Translations under genes and position numbers: made by a program
The notes under the pieces: model-generated
Told to the model about the DNA's origin: nothing
Databases searched by the model: none
The model's input: only the letters and a program-made list of their open reading frames with translations
Shown: piece after piece, positions 7,970 through 16,149 of the stretch
Position numbering within the stretch: position 1 is the first letter of the stretch
Layout: the number at the start of each line of letters is the position of its first letter
NCBI GenBank assembly: GCA_009777445.1
Contig: WRLV01000001.1
Span: 35,222 to 99,221, forward strand
Length of the DNA: 64,000 bases
From: Oscillospiraceae bacterium
Lineage (GTDB): Bacteria > Bacillota > Clostridia > Oscillospirales > Ruminococcaceae
Direction: 5' to 3'

Positions 7970-8482
7970 GTGGCAAAAAAACACATAAAAAACTTTTTTC
8001 TAATTTCAATAATTGTTGTGGCTTTATTTTTTGTGCTTTCTATATCAATTAGCGCAATAATTAATATAGTACGATTAAAAAATCCCAAAGTTCAGTATAA
8101 TATATCTGACGAATATATAGGCTATATTCAAGAGGAGTTTGAGCTGATACTTTCCGAAAATATAAATATAGAGTATGCTTTTTCTCGCAATGAAGAACAA
8201 TACGCTATTGTAATATCATTTAAAGACGATGATATAACTTCAATAATAAAATGTTTGAAAGACACTTTAAGTTTAGAAAACAATATTAGTCATAAGATTG
8301 TTGAAGATACCTCGTATGAAATACTTATACCTAAAGCAGAAAGAAAAGAGGCAAGTTTATTATTTGCAGATAATAATAAAAGAGTATTTCTATTTAAAAT
8401 TGAAAATAAAGAGCATTTAATGATTGAAAAATATAAACGTTCGATGGATTATAAGAGGTTTGAAGAAATCATGGATTCGTAA
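7970..8482 (+). CDS. Unrecognised protein with one N-terminal membrane helix, 170 aa
   Basis: One N-terminal membrane helix (about residues 10-36) is followed by an extracytoplasmic or cytoplasmic domain of mixed alpha/beta character with no known motif. The GTG start is preceded by GGAGTGAGG at a rather long spacing. The gene is AT-rich and has its own consensus promoter. It is convergent with the MBL gene at 8503, with only 20 bases between the stops. Function unknown. Confidence 0.6.
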   Translation: MAKKHIKNFFLISIIVVALFFVLSISISAIINIVRLKNPKVQYNISDEYIGYIQEEFELILSENINIEYAFSRNEEQYAIVISFKDDDITSIIKCLKDTLSLENNISHKIVEDTSYEILIPKAERKEASLLFADNNKRVFLFKIENKEHLMIEKYKRSMDYKRFEEIMDS

Positions 8483-8502
8483 GAACGGTTGTCCGTCAAC
8501 TA

Positions 8503-9333
8503 TCAAAGAGTAACCATAACAGAATCCGCAACAGGTGCGGCTATGTCTAATAAACAGTCAACCCCGACCCTTATTCCATGACTGGCGAGTGTCTGAACGT
8601 GGCAGTTATGGGCTGTTCTCGGGGTGTTGTTTTGTTGGCTTAAATGCCCTAAAATTATTCTTTTAGTGCCATTGCTAACCAAAAACGCTGAAAATTCGGC
8701 ACTTTGTCGGTTTGAAAGATGCCCCACGCACGAGTCAATCCTCTTTTTAAGAAAATAAGGATAACCGCCCGTCTGTAGCATTTCAGGACAGTAGTTAGAT
8801 TCTAAAAACACGGCATCACTGCCAACCATTGTATTTTTGACTTCATCGGTGACCTGCCCTAAGTCTGTGCAGTAAGCAAGGGTATAGTCGTTATTTTCAA
8901 CGACAAAACCGACACTTTGGGCGGCGTCATGCGGTGTGTTGAAACATTTGACGTTGAGACTGCCGCCGACGGCTTCCCCCACCTGTGAAAAATCATCGCA
9001 GATGTAAGACGATAAATTGAACGCAGAAAAACCCGCCTTCGATGACTCGCTGTGGACATTCCCCCCTTGAGCAAGAGCAAGAACAGTCCCCCTTGTCGCA
9101 AAAACGGGAATGTCGGTTCTTTTTATAAAAGTATGTAACCCTTTGACGTGGTCTGTATGCTCATGCGTAATAAGCAAAGCGGATATGTCGCTCAAAGAAT
9201 AGCCAAAATTACACAAATGAGCGTTAAGTGAGCGAAAACTGCAACCGATGTCGATTAAAAGCGTTGTCGCGCCGATACAGAGCAATGTCGAATTACCCTT
9301 GCTTGAAGAGCAAAGGGGAATAATCTTAGCCAT
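8503..9333 (-). CDS. MBL-fold metallo-hydrolase of the WalJ/YycJ type
   Basis: This 276-aa metallo-beta-lactamase-fold protein carries the zinc site THEHTDHVKGL near residue 60, a second ligand region (TPHDAAQSVGF, YCTDLG) and the late histidine in ILGHLSQ. WalJ/YycJ proteins are exonuclease-like hydrolases linked to the WalRK cell-wall system and to coordination of cell division with replication. No walR/walK lie here. The start is ATG 9333 rather than the track's 9360, because the first nine residues are the recurrent leader (GTGCAGAAAGGTGAAGTCTG). It follows murA on the same strand after a tandemly duplicated 74-bp segment. Confidence 0.85.
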   Translation of the reverse strand: MAKIIPLCSSSKGNSTLLCIGATTLLIDIGCSFRSLNAHLCNFGYSLSDISALLITHEHTDHVKGLHTFIKRTDIPVFATRGTVLALAQGGNVHSESSKAGFSAFNLSSYICDDFSQVGEAVGGSLNVKCFNTPHDAAQSVGFVVENNDYTLAYCTDLGQVTDEVKNTMVGSDAVFLESNYCPEMLQTGGYPYFLKKRIDSCVGHLSNRQSAEFSAFLVSNGTKRIILGHLSQQNNTPRTAHNCHVQTLASHGIRVGVDCLLDIAAPVADSVMVTL

Positions 9334-9355
9334 ATATTCAGACTTCACCTTTCTG

Positions 9356-9503
9356 CACAAACGCGCTTTGAAAGTATATTTCCCATACTTACAAGGATTT
9401 ATTTTTAAACTTTAGACATGCCCTTTCCGCACAAACGCGCTTTGAAAGTATATTCCCCATATTTACGAGGATTTATTTTTAAACTTTAGACATGCCCTTT
9501 TTG
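9356..9503 (-). repeat. Two tandem copies of a 74-bp unit carrying the translation leader
   Basis: The sequence between murA and the MBL gene is a direct repeat with a 74-base offset (CACAAACGCGCTTTGAAAGT at 9356 and 9430), differing at only a few bases. Read on the minus strand, each unit contains a copy of the leader GGAAAGGGCATGTCTAAAG, which could start a tiny MSKV-stop minicistron, followed by a spacer. Confidence 0.85.
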
Positions 9504-10793
9504 CTATAACGCCTTTCTCATCGGCTCTGCATCGGGGTAGGTTCTTTTAACAATGTCCGCTCCTAACAGGCTCAGTTTTTCAACCATTTTCTCATAACCG
9601 CGCTCAATGTGCTTTATATCTTCAATTTCGGTTACGCCGAGAGTGCTTAATCCTGCAATTACTAAAGCCGCCCCCGCTCTTAAATCTGCCGCCTTAACCG
9701 GTGCGCCCGTGAGTTTTGAAACGCCCTCAATGACCGCCACCTTGCCGTCAACCGAAATGTCCGCGCCCATTCTTCTCAGCTCGTCAACATATCTGAAACG
9801 ATTGTCGAAAACGCCTTCAGTAATAATGCTCGTGCCCTTTGCCATAGTTAACATTGCGGCAAATTGCGGTTGCATATCCGTAGGGAAACCGGGGTGCGGC
9901 ATGGTTTTTATATTTATTCGCTCATAAGGGCTGTCACTGCCGATTACCTGAATTGAATCATCGTTTTCGGTGACGGTAGCCCCGATTTTTCTAAGTTTCG
10001 AGGTGATATATTCAAGGTGTTTGGGAATAACCCCCATTACGGTAACATCGCCTTTTGTTGCCGCCGCCGCAACCATATAAGTCCCTGCTTCAATCTGGTC
10101 GGGAATAATCGAATAGTGTGCGCCGCCCAACCTCTTAACTCCTCTGATTTTGATTACATCAGTTCCGGCGCCCATTATGTCCGCGCCCATAGAGTTTAAG
10201 AAGTTAGCCAAATCTACGACATGGGGTTCTTTTGCCGCATTTTCGAGGATTGTCAGCCCGTTCGCCTTAACAGCTGCCAACATGGCGTTAATCGTGGCTC
10301 CGACACTCACTTTATCAAAATAAATCTGTGTGCCGACAAGGTTTTCGGCAGAAATGTCAACTATGCCGTGCTCTATGGTGTAGTTAGCCCCCAACGCCTT
10401 AAAACACTTCAAATGTTGGTCTATGGGGCGGTCGCCCAAGTCACAGCCGCCCGGCATCGAAACCTTAGCGTGATTGAACTTGCTCAATAACGTCCCCAAA
10501 AAATAATATGAAGCCCTCATAGAACGCGCCATCTCATAAGGGACAACCGCATCATTTATATGTCGCGGGTCTATTCTGATGGTGTCGCTGTTGAGCATCT
10601 TAACATCTGCGCCCATTTCTTTGAGGATTTTCAAATCAATTGAAACGTCATCAATCATCGGCAAATTCTCAAGAACACAGGGTTCTTCTGCTAAAATTGC
10701 CGCAGGAATAATAGCGACAGCCGCATTTTTCGCCCCACTGATTTTCACACTTCCGTTAAGTCTTTTGCCACCGTTTATAATAAATTTTTCCAA
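9504..10793 (-). CDS. murA: UDP-N-acetylglucosamine 1-carboxyvinyltransferase
   Basis: MurA transfers enolpyruvate from PEP to UDP-GlcNAc, the first committed step of peptidoglycan synthesis. Family signatures are present throughout: GSVKISGAKNAAV at the start, the two-domain inside-out barrel, ATINAMLAAVKANG, and RFRYVDELRRMGA near 350. The flexible loop with the catalytic residue reads MPGGCDLGDRPID, keeping the fosfomycin-reactive cysteine. I chose TTG 10793 (429 aa, normal family length). The track's 36 extra residues are hydrophobic non-family sequence overlapping the promoter region. The start context GAGGGCAGTTGGAAAAATTG resembles the leader seen at other genes here. Confidence 0.95.
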   Translation of the reverse strand: MEKFIINGGKRLNGSVKISGAKNAAVAIIPAAILAEEPCVLENLPMIDDVSIDLKILKEMGADVKMLNSDTIRIDPRHINDAVVPYEMARSMRASYYFLGTLLSKFNHAKVSMPGGCDLGDRPIDQHLKCFKALGANYTIEHGIVDISAENLVGTQIYFDKVSVGATINAMLAAVKANGLTILENAAKEPHVVDLANFLNSMGADIMGAGTDVIKIRGVKRLGGAHYSIIPDQIEAGTYMVAAAATKGDVTVMGVIPKHLEYITSKLRKIGATVTENDDSIQVIGSDSPYERINIKTMPHPGFPTDMQPQFAAMLTMAKGTSIITEGVFDNRFRYVDELRRMGADISVDGKVAVIEGVSKLTGAPVKAADLRAGAALVIAGLSTLGVTEIEDIKHIERGYEKMVEKLSLLGADIVKRTYPDAEPMRKAL

Positions 10794-10844
10794 TTTTTCC
10801 AACTGCCCTCTCTTGCCCCCAACGAGCAAAATTAGTCTACAGTA

Positions 10845-10853
10845 ATTATAACA
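10845..10853 (-). promoter_or_regulatory. Extended -10 promoter of murA
   Basis: On the minus strand TGTTATAAT, an extended -10 element, lies about 50 bases upstream of the murA TTG start. No convincing -35 is visible, as expected for this promoter type. Confidence 0.5.
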
Positions 10854-10953
10854 CAAAACCAAAATAAAATAAAGCGTTTTCTGATAAATCACCATTTTCA
10901 CTATATATTATCCCAATAGACGAGTTAATTTATACTTATTGACTATAGCACTT

Positions 10954-11877
10954 CTATCCACTGCTTCCTATCGGAACAACGGCGGTGAAAGCTTCTTCCG
11001 GCCGTGTTTCGGGCGTGGTTTCCCTTTGGGTGCGCTGGGTTCTGGCCCTTGTTACGCGGGTTTCTTCGGGGATTGTCGTCGGCTCAGGCAAGGGAATCCT
11101 TATTATTTCAACCTTTTCTATTATAATCGTGTTCGCGGGCTTAGAGAAAATCTCGCGCGAATCATCGATATAATTGCCGCTCACCACCTGCGTGTTTGAA
11201 ATAGCTTCGAGAACGTCATATCCGCTGACAATTTGCCCGAAAACAGTGTTAGAGCCATCGAGAGAATACAAACCGCCTTTATCTAAATACCGCGCCTTCA
11301 CATCCTCGGGAATACTCTTTAACAGTGCTAAATTCCCCTCGTATCTTTCTCGCACTTCTTCAGAGAAAATCTTAGTCTTATCGTTAAGCTGTTCTTCAAG
11401 AATTTGAATATCGCCGTCAATATTCACCGGCTGATTGTTATTGATGATATAAAATTGACTGAAATTCTGCCCTTCTCTATTCGGGGCAAAGCACAATGCC
11501 CCGTAAAAATTTTTGGCATAGTCTGACGGTTCTGTGTCGAAAAAGGCGAAACTGTCGATATTTCCGTCCGTGCCGTCGCCATTTAAAGAGCCGCCTTGTA
11601 TAAACGAGTCACTCAACACCCTGTGGATTGTCTTGCGCTCATAAAAGCCACGCCCGGCGAGTGCCGCAAACTTCTCAACGGCAACCGGCGCGACATCGGG
11701 AAACAGTTTGACCGAAATGTCGCCGTAATCCATAATTGATATAATCGCATATATGTCGCCCGGTTCTAAAGACACCTCACGCAAGTTCCCGACGGGGGTG
11801 TCGTCCGCGTTATTGCCGTTACAAGCGACAAGAGACAAAATCATCGCTACCGACACAAGCAATTTGTTCAATTTCAT
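10954..11877 (-). CDS. Cyclophilin-type peptidyl-prolyl isomerase lipoprotein
   Basis: A 307-aa exported foldase. The start is ATG 11877, which gives a clean lipoprotein signal peptide (lipobox LVAC near residue 20). The cyclophilin domain spans roughly 40-245 with GDISVKLFPDVAPVAVEKF, the active-site IHRVLSDSFIQGG, and SNTVFGQIVSGYDVLEAI. A linker-like insert of about 60 residues (around 150-210) enlarges the usual core. The C-terminus is a Thr/Arg/Glu-rich tail. Its ATG overlaps the transketolase stop (ATGA), making it the last gene of the long minus-strand run. Confidence 0.9.
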   Translation of the reverse strand: MKLNKLLVSVAMILSLVACNGNNADDTPVGNLREVSLEPGDIYAIISIMDYGDISVKLFPDVAPVAVEKFAALAGRGFYERKTIHRVLSDSFIQGGSLNGDGTDGNIDSFAFFDTEPSDYAKNFYGALCFAPNREGQNFSQFYIINNNQPVNIDGDIQILEEQLNDKTKIFSEEVRERYEGNLALLKSIPEDVKARYLDKGGLYSLDGSNTVFGQIVSGYDVLEAISNTQVVSGNYIDDSREIFSKPANTIIIEKVEIIRIPLPEPTTIPEETRVTRARTQRTQRETTPETRPEEAFTAVVPIGSSG

Positions 11878-12830
11878 AAGCTTACACATGTCCTTTCTGC
11901 ACAAATCTGCAATGCTGTGTTAACAATATTTTCAGCGCAAAGCCCATATTTTTTCAAAAGCTCTAAAGCGGGCCCTGAAACGCCGAACTCGTCTTTTATT
12001 CCTACTTGAGCGAAAGCGGGGGCAAGCTCTTTTTCTGCTAACAACTCTGCTACTGCCGAACCTAAACCACCGATGGTTGAATGTTCTTCTACTGTAATAA
12101 TTTTATTGGTTTCACGGGCGGCTCTCAAAATAATTTCTTCGTCCAACGGCTTAATTGTATGGATATTGATAATCCGCGCATTAACCCCTTTGTCCCTTAA
12201 CATTTCATATGCTTCAAGGGCTTGTGCCACCATAAGACCTGTCGCCACAATTGCCACGTCATCGCCTTCGGTTAAGGCAATCCCCTTGCCTATTTCAAAT
12301 TTATAGTCGGGGCCTTTGTTAATCACGGGGACTGCCAATCTCCCAAATCTGAAATAAACAGGGCCGTAATGGTTTTCCATTGCTAACACGGCGGCTTTAG
12401 CTTCAACCGCATCAGATGGATTTATAACGGTCATGCCGGGTATAGTGCGCATAATCGCAATATCCTCGTTGCATTGATGTGACGCGCCATCTTCACCCAC
12501 TGAAATGCCCGCGTGCGTTGCGCCGATTTTAACGTTTAAATGAGGATAACCTATGCAATTTCTGATTACCTCATAAGGGCGACCGGCGGCGAACATTGCA
12601 AACGAACTGGCGAACACCAACCTGCCGGTAGCGGCAATTCCGGCGGCAACCCCCATCATATTCGCTTCTTGTATGCCGCAGTTGAAGAAACGTTCGGGGA
12701 ATTTATTTTTAAATTTAACGGTTTTAGTCGCCTCAGCTAAATCCGCATCAAGCACAATCATGTCCGGTCTTTTTAACCCAAGCTCACACAAAGCTTCACC
12801 ATAGCTGTCTCTGGTAGCAATTCTCTCCAT
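11874..12830 (-). CDS. Transketolase, C-terminal subunit
   Basis: This carries the pyrimidine-binding and C-terminal domains of a split transketolase (318 aa): the Glu of the TPP site lies in NCGIQEANMMGVAAGIA and SVGEDGASHQ follows at about residue 105. With the N-terminal subunit encoded just upstream it forms the complete pentose-phosphate-pathway enzyme. Start: the track's first ATG is part of the leader GAAAGGGAATGTCTAAAAAT, so I place the start at the second ATG (12830). Split transketolases are common in Clostridia. Confidence 0.93.
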   Translation of the reverse strand: MERIATRDSYGEALCELGLKRPDMIVLDADLAEATKTVKFKNKFPERFFNCGIQEANMMGVAAGIAATGRLVFASSFAMFAAGRPYEVIRNCIGYPHLNVKIGATHAGISVGEDGASHQCNEDIAIMRTIPGMTVINPSDAVEAKAAVLAMENHYGPVYFRFGRLAVPVINKGPDYKFEIGKGIALTEGDDVAIVATGLMVAQALEAYEMLRDKGVNARIINIHTIKPLDEEIILRAARETNKIITVEEHSTIGGLGSAVAELLAEKELAPAFAQVGIKDEFGVSGPALELLKKYGLCAENIVNTALQICAERTCVSL

Positions 12831-12862
12831 ATTTTTAGACATTCCCTTTCATCACAAACTAT

Positions 12863-13702
12863 TTACATAAGTTTTTCTAATATTTTTTCTAAATCTGCCA
12901 TTGCGATTTTATATTCTGCTTCGTTAGGGGCTCGTCCGTGCCATGAGACATCGTTTTCCATGAACGAGACACCTTTGCCCTTAATACTCTTTTGTATTAG
13001 CATTGTCGGTTGCCCGACTTTGCACTCTGCTTCATTAAAAGCGTCTTCAATTTGTTCAAAGTCGTGAGCATCAATAACAATGACATTCCACCCAAAAGCC
13101 CTGAATTTTTCGTCAATTGGATAGGACGACATAACATCGCGAATGTTGCCGTCAATTTGAAGCCCGTTGTTGTCAATCACAGCGCATAGATTATCAAGCT
13201 GATAGTGAGCGGCAAACATCGCCGCTTCCCAGACTATTCCCTCTGCAATCTCGCCGTCACCCAACACCGCGTATACTCTGTAGGGGGCGTTAGAAATTTT
13301 TCCCGATAACGCCATTCCGCAAGCGGCTGAAAACCCCAAACCAAGAGAGCCTGTGCTCATATCAACACCCGGGACTTTCAGCATATCGGGGTGCCCTTGA
13401 AGTCGAGAACCGATTTTCCTCAAATTTTTAAGCTCCTCCACCGGGAAAAATCCACGTTGCGCTAATACAGAATATAACGCCGGCGCGGTATGCCCCTTTG
13501 ACAACACAAAACGGTCACGGCTTTCAAGAGCCGGATTTGTCGGCTCAACATTCATACGGTTCATATAAAGATAAGTGAGAATGTCGGCAATAGATAAAGA
13601 ACCGCCCGGATGCCCGCTTTTGGCGTTAAAAGTGGACTCGATAATTCCCATTCTCACCTTCGTGGCAGTGATTTGAAGCTGTTTTTTAATTTGCGCATCC
13701 AT
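12863..13702 (-). CDS. Transketolase, N-terminal (TPP-binding) subunit
   Basis: This 279-aa thiamine-diphosphate-binding half carries AKSGHPGGSLS, the KGHTAPALYS motif and the metal/pyrophosphate site GDGEIAEGIVWEA with the NNGLQIDG ending. It is followed 32 bases later by the C-terminal subunit, and the two must assemble to make an active site. Its first 17 bases overlap the end of the HAD phosphatase gene, so translation is coupled. Product: transfer of C2 units between sugar phosphates. Confidence 0.93.
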   Translation of the reverse strand: MDAQIKKQLQITATKVRMGIIESTFNAKSGHPGGSLSIADILTYLYMNRMNVEPTNPALESRDRFVLSKGHTAPALYSVLAQRGFFPVEELKNLRKIGSRLQGHPDMLKVPGVDMSTGSLGLGFSAACGMALSGKISNAPYRVYAVLGDGEIAEGIVWEAAMFAAHYQLDNLCAVIDNNGLQIDGNIRDVMSSYPIDEKFRAFGWNVIVIDAHDFEQIEDAFNEAECKVGQPTMLIQKSIKGKGVSFMENDVSWHGRAPNEAEYKIAMADLEKILEKLM

Positions 13703-14555
13703 AATCTTTAGTTATTTCCTCTCTTCGTTTCAAAACATTTTTGAATATATAATCTATTATCTCCGAAATTGCGTGATTATTATTATGTGTCACCACCATG
13801 TCGGCAACCGCCTTTACCGATTCCTCGGCGTTGTCCACCGCTATTCCCATATCGGCGTATTCGAGAAGCTCAATGTCGTTCATAAAATCGCCCGCGGCAA
13901 CGGTAAACAGCCCGTCACCAATAAACGGCAACATTTTTAACATTCCACTGCCCTTATTAACGTTTTCGGGCAACAGCTCATAATAAACCGGTGCCGAACG
14001 CACCCAACAAGCATTTTTACTGCAATGTTCTTGCGTAAAATCGATAAGACTGTCTATATTTTCGGGGCAATCTATGAATAAAACTTTCTGCCAATCCGTT
14101 GGCGGAATCTCATCTAACGTTGTTTCTATGGGAATGACTTTTCCGAAGCTTAGGTGTTTTTCTTCAAGCGCGTTGTTGCGCAAAAGATAAACATCGTCAC
14201 CACGCAAAATCTCAATAGCGCAGGTGGGGAATTTTTCAAACACCAACTCAATATAGTTTTTTGTCTCGGGTTTCAACGAACAACACCAAAGTTGTTTGTT
14301 TTTCTTAAAGTCATAGACGGCTGCCCCGTTAAAAATCACTGCAGGGCAGTCTATATCCAACTTTTCGGCAATAAGTCGCGCCATTGAAACACCTCTGCCT
14401 GTGGCGATGGTGAAAGCTCCCCCCGCCGCCCTCAGGGCATTTATTGCCGCTATGTTAGTGTCCGTGAGTTCGTGAAAATCATTAAGCAATGTCCCGTCCA
14501 CATCGGTTATTAACAAGACTTTACTGATTTCAATATCGCTTAATCTCTTTTTCAT
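13686..14555 (-). CDS. Cof-type HAD-IIB family phosphatase
   Basis: A 289-aa sugar-phosphate or nucleotide phosphatase-like HAD hydrolase. Motif I reads DVDGTLL near residue 18, motif II is TIATGR, and motif IV is GDFMNDIELL near 225, with a C2-type cap between. Substrate is not predictable. It lies between rluD (2-base gap) and transketolase (17-base overlap) in the same operon, so it is coexpressed with division and central-carbon genes. Confidence 0.88.
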   Translation of the reverse strand: MKKRLSDIEISKVLLITDVDGTLLNDFHELTDTNIAAINALRAAGGAFTIATGRGVSMARLIAEKLDIDCPAVIFNGAAVYDFKKNKQLWCCSLKPETKNYIELVFEKFPTCAIEILRGDDVYLLRNNALEEKHLSFGKVIPIETTLDEIPPTDWQKVLFIDCPENIDSLIDFTQEHCSKNACWVRSAPVYYELLPENVNKGSGMLKMLPFIGDGLFTVAAGDFMNDIELLEYADMGIAVDNAEESVKAVADMVVTHNNNHAISEIIDYIFKNVLKRREEITKDYGCAN

Positions 14556-14556
14556 A

Positions 14557-15468
14557 TCATGAACTAATACTCCGTAATAATTTTAAAAAATATTCGGGCA
14601 GTGGGGCAGAAAATTCAAGCTCTTCCCCCGTTCGCGGGTGTGAAAACCCGATTGTCCGCGAATGCAGGCACTGACCTTTAAGCCATTTCGGCTTACCGTT
14701 GCCGTACACATCGTCACCTAAAACAGGATGCCCTATATGCGCCATGTGTACGCGAATTTGGTGGGTTCGCCCTGTCGTAAGTCTCAAGCGCAAATGGGCG
14801 GCTTTGTCATATTGCTCAATAATTTTGTAATGTGTTACAGCACTTTTTGAATTTTTCGCTGTTACTGTCATCTTTTTTCTGTCACGCGTGTCTCTGCCAA
14901 TCGGGGCATCAATGGAGAAATATGTTTCTGACAGCTCACCGGGTTTTCCTGCAACAACTGCTTCATATTCTCTTTTAAGTTTTCTGTCTTTGATTTGGGC
15001 GGCAAGGGCGTTGTGGGCAAAATCGTTTTTAGCGACAACCAACAATCCGCTTGTGTTCATGTCTAAGCGATGAACGATTCCGGGGCGCAACTCGCCGTTA
15101 ATTCCCGAAAGGCTATTACCGCAATGATATAACAGCGCGTTCACCAATGTCCCGTCTTTGTGGCCGTGCGCCGGGTGAGTCACCATGCCGCGCGGCTTGT
15201 TCACGACTAACAGTTCTTTGTCCTCAAAAATTATGTCTAAGGGAATGTCTTGTGCCACTATGTCAACAGTTTCGGGTGGCGGCAAACTCACTTCAATCAA
15301 GTCATTCGCATTAATTTTATAGTTCTTTTTTACCGCTCTTTTATTTACAAGACAATTTCCGCCCTCAATCAAGATAACGGCGGCGTTTCTTGTGCTGCTT
15401 AATTCTTGCGAAATATATTTATCAATCCGCAAGCCGCTTTCAGTGGGTTTAAAAATGAATTCTCTCAT
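14557..15468 (-). CDS. rluD: RluA/RluD family ribosomal/tRNA pseudouridine synthase
   Basis: This protein has an N-terminal S4 RNA-binding domain (RIDKYISQEL to INANDLIEVSLP) and a catalytic RluA domain with the active aspartate in HRLDMNTSGLLVVAKN, followed by TGRTHQIRVHMAHIGHPVLGD. It isomerises uridine in large-subunit rRNA or tRNA. The start is ATG 15468 (304 aa): the 20 upstream residues in the track are antisense-like Thr/Gln repeats overlapping lspA. lspA-rluD adjacency is typical of Firmicutes division clusters. Which RNA it modifies is uncertain. Confidence 0.92.
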   Translation of the reverse strand: MREFIFKPTESGLRIDKYISQELSSTRNAAVILIEGGNCLVNKRAVKKNYKINANDLIEVSLPPPETVDIVAQDIPLDIIFEDKELLVVNKPRGMVTHPAHGHKDGTLVNALLYHCGNSLSGINGELRPGIVHRLDMNTSGLLVVAKNDFAHNALAAQIKDRKLKREYEAVVAGKPGELSETYFSIDAPIGRDTRDRKKMTVTAKNSKSAVTHYKIIEQYDKAAHLRLRLTTGRTHQIRVHMAHIGHPVLGDDVYGNGKPKWLKGQCLHSRTIGFSHPRTGEELEFSAPLPEYFLKLLRSISS

Positions 15469-15472
15469 ATTT

Positions 15473-16117
15473 TCAGACAGGAGCGGTGTCGTCTGTTTGC
15501 TCTGTGTCGTCTGTTTTTTCTGTGTCATCTGTTTGCTCTGCTATCGGTTTCTTTTGGAAGAAAAGTGCGCACAACATCAATGTCGCCCCGACAACGGCAC
15601 AAATGTCAGCCAAATTAAAAACAGGAAAGTTAATAATTTTAAAGTCGATAAAATCAACGACATAGCCGCTTATTACGCGGTCGATTAAATTACCTGTGCC
15701 GCCGGCGACAACCAACGCAATCGACCAAATCGTGAGTTTTGTTTTCTCGCTTTTGTTAAATAACAGCCCGAGCAAAACAATCACAAAAGCGCATGAAATC
15801 GCTATTAAGAGCAACTGTTGCCCTTGAAATATGCCAAACGCGGCACCGGTATTTTCAACATAAGTAAAGTTCAACACTTCATGACCGCCAACACTGATAA
15901 GAGGAATAGACCTCACGGGCATAAGATAAACCACCGCAAGCCATTTTGTCAACTGGTCTAAACCAATCAAAACAAGAGAAACCAAAAGTGCGACCGCCGG
16001 CGTACCGCCGGAAGAAGACCGAGAATATGTTTGTTCTTTTTTCGACAGCCCACGCGCGGGTTGAACTTCAGCTTTCGGCGTACCGCCGGTGGTAGATTTT
16101 TCTATATCCTCTGTCAT
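15473..16117 (-). CDS. lspA: Lipoprotein signal peptidase (signal peptidase II)
   Basis: The membrane aspartyl protease that removes signal peptides from lipoproteins. All hallmarks are present: LDQLTKWL, NTGAAFGIF, and the catalytic aspartates in NLIDR and FNLADICAVVG. Four membrane helices are visible. The protein (214 aa) is longer than usual because of a polar N-terminal extension of about 40 residues and an acidic C-terminal tail of three six-residue repeats (TDDTEK-like, 18-base tandem repeats). The start ATG 16117 follows the full leader GTGCAGAAAGGGCAGTCTG. Several predicted lipoproteins in this window would be its substrates. Confidence 0.93.
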   Translation of the reverse strand: MTEDIEKSTTGGTPKAEVQPARGLSKKEQTYSRSSSGGTPAVALLVSLVLIGLDQLTKWLAVVYLMPVRSIPLISVGGHEVLNFTYVENTGAAFGIFQGQQLLLIAISCAFVIVLLGLLFNKSEKTKLTIWSIALVVAGGTGNLIDRVISGYVVDFIDFKIINFPVFNLADICAVVGATLMLCALFFQKKPIAEQTDDTEKTDDTEQTDDTAPV

Positions 16118-16149
16118 ATTTTCAGACTGCCCTTTCTGCACAAATGTGC

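Noticed and set aside
12831-12842. First ATG of the tktC ORF (MSKNM)
   Set aside because: The ATG belongs to the leader AAGGGAATGTCTAAAAAT with the ribosome site directly against it; the next ATG gives the family N-terminus.
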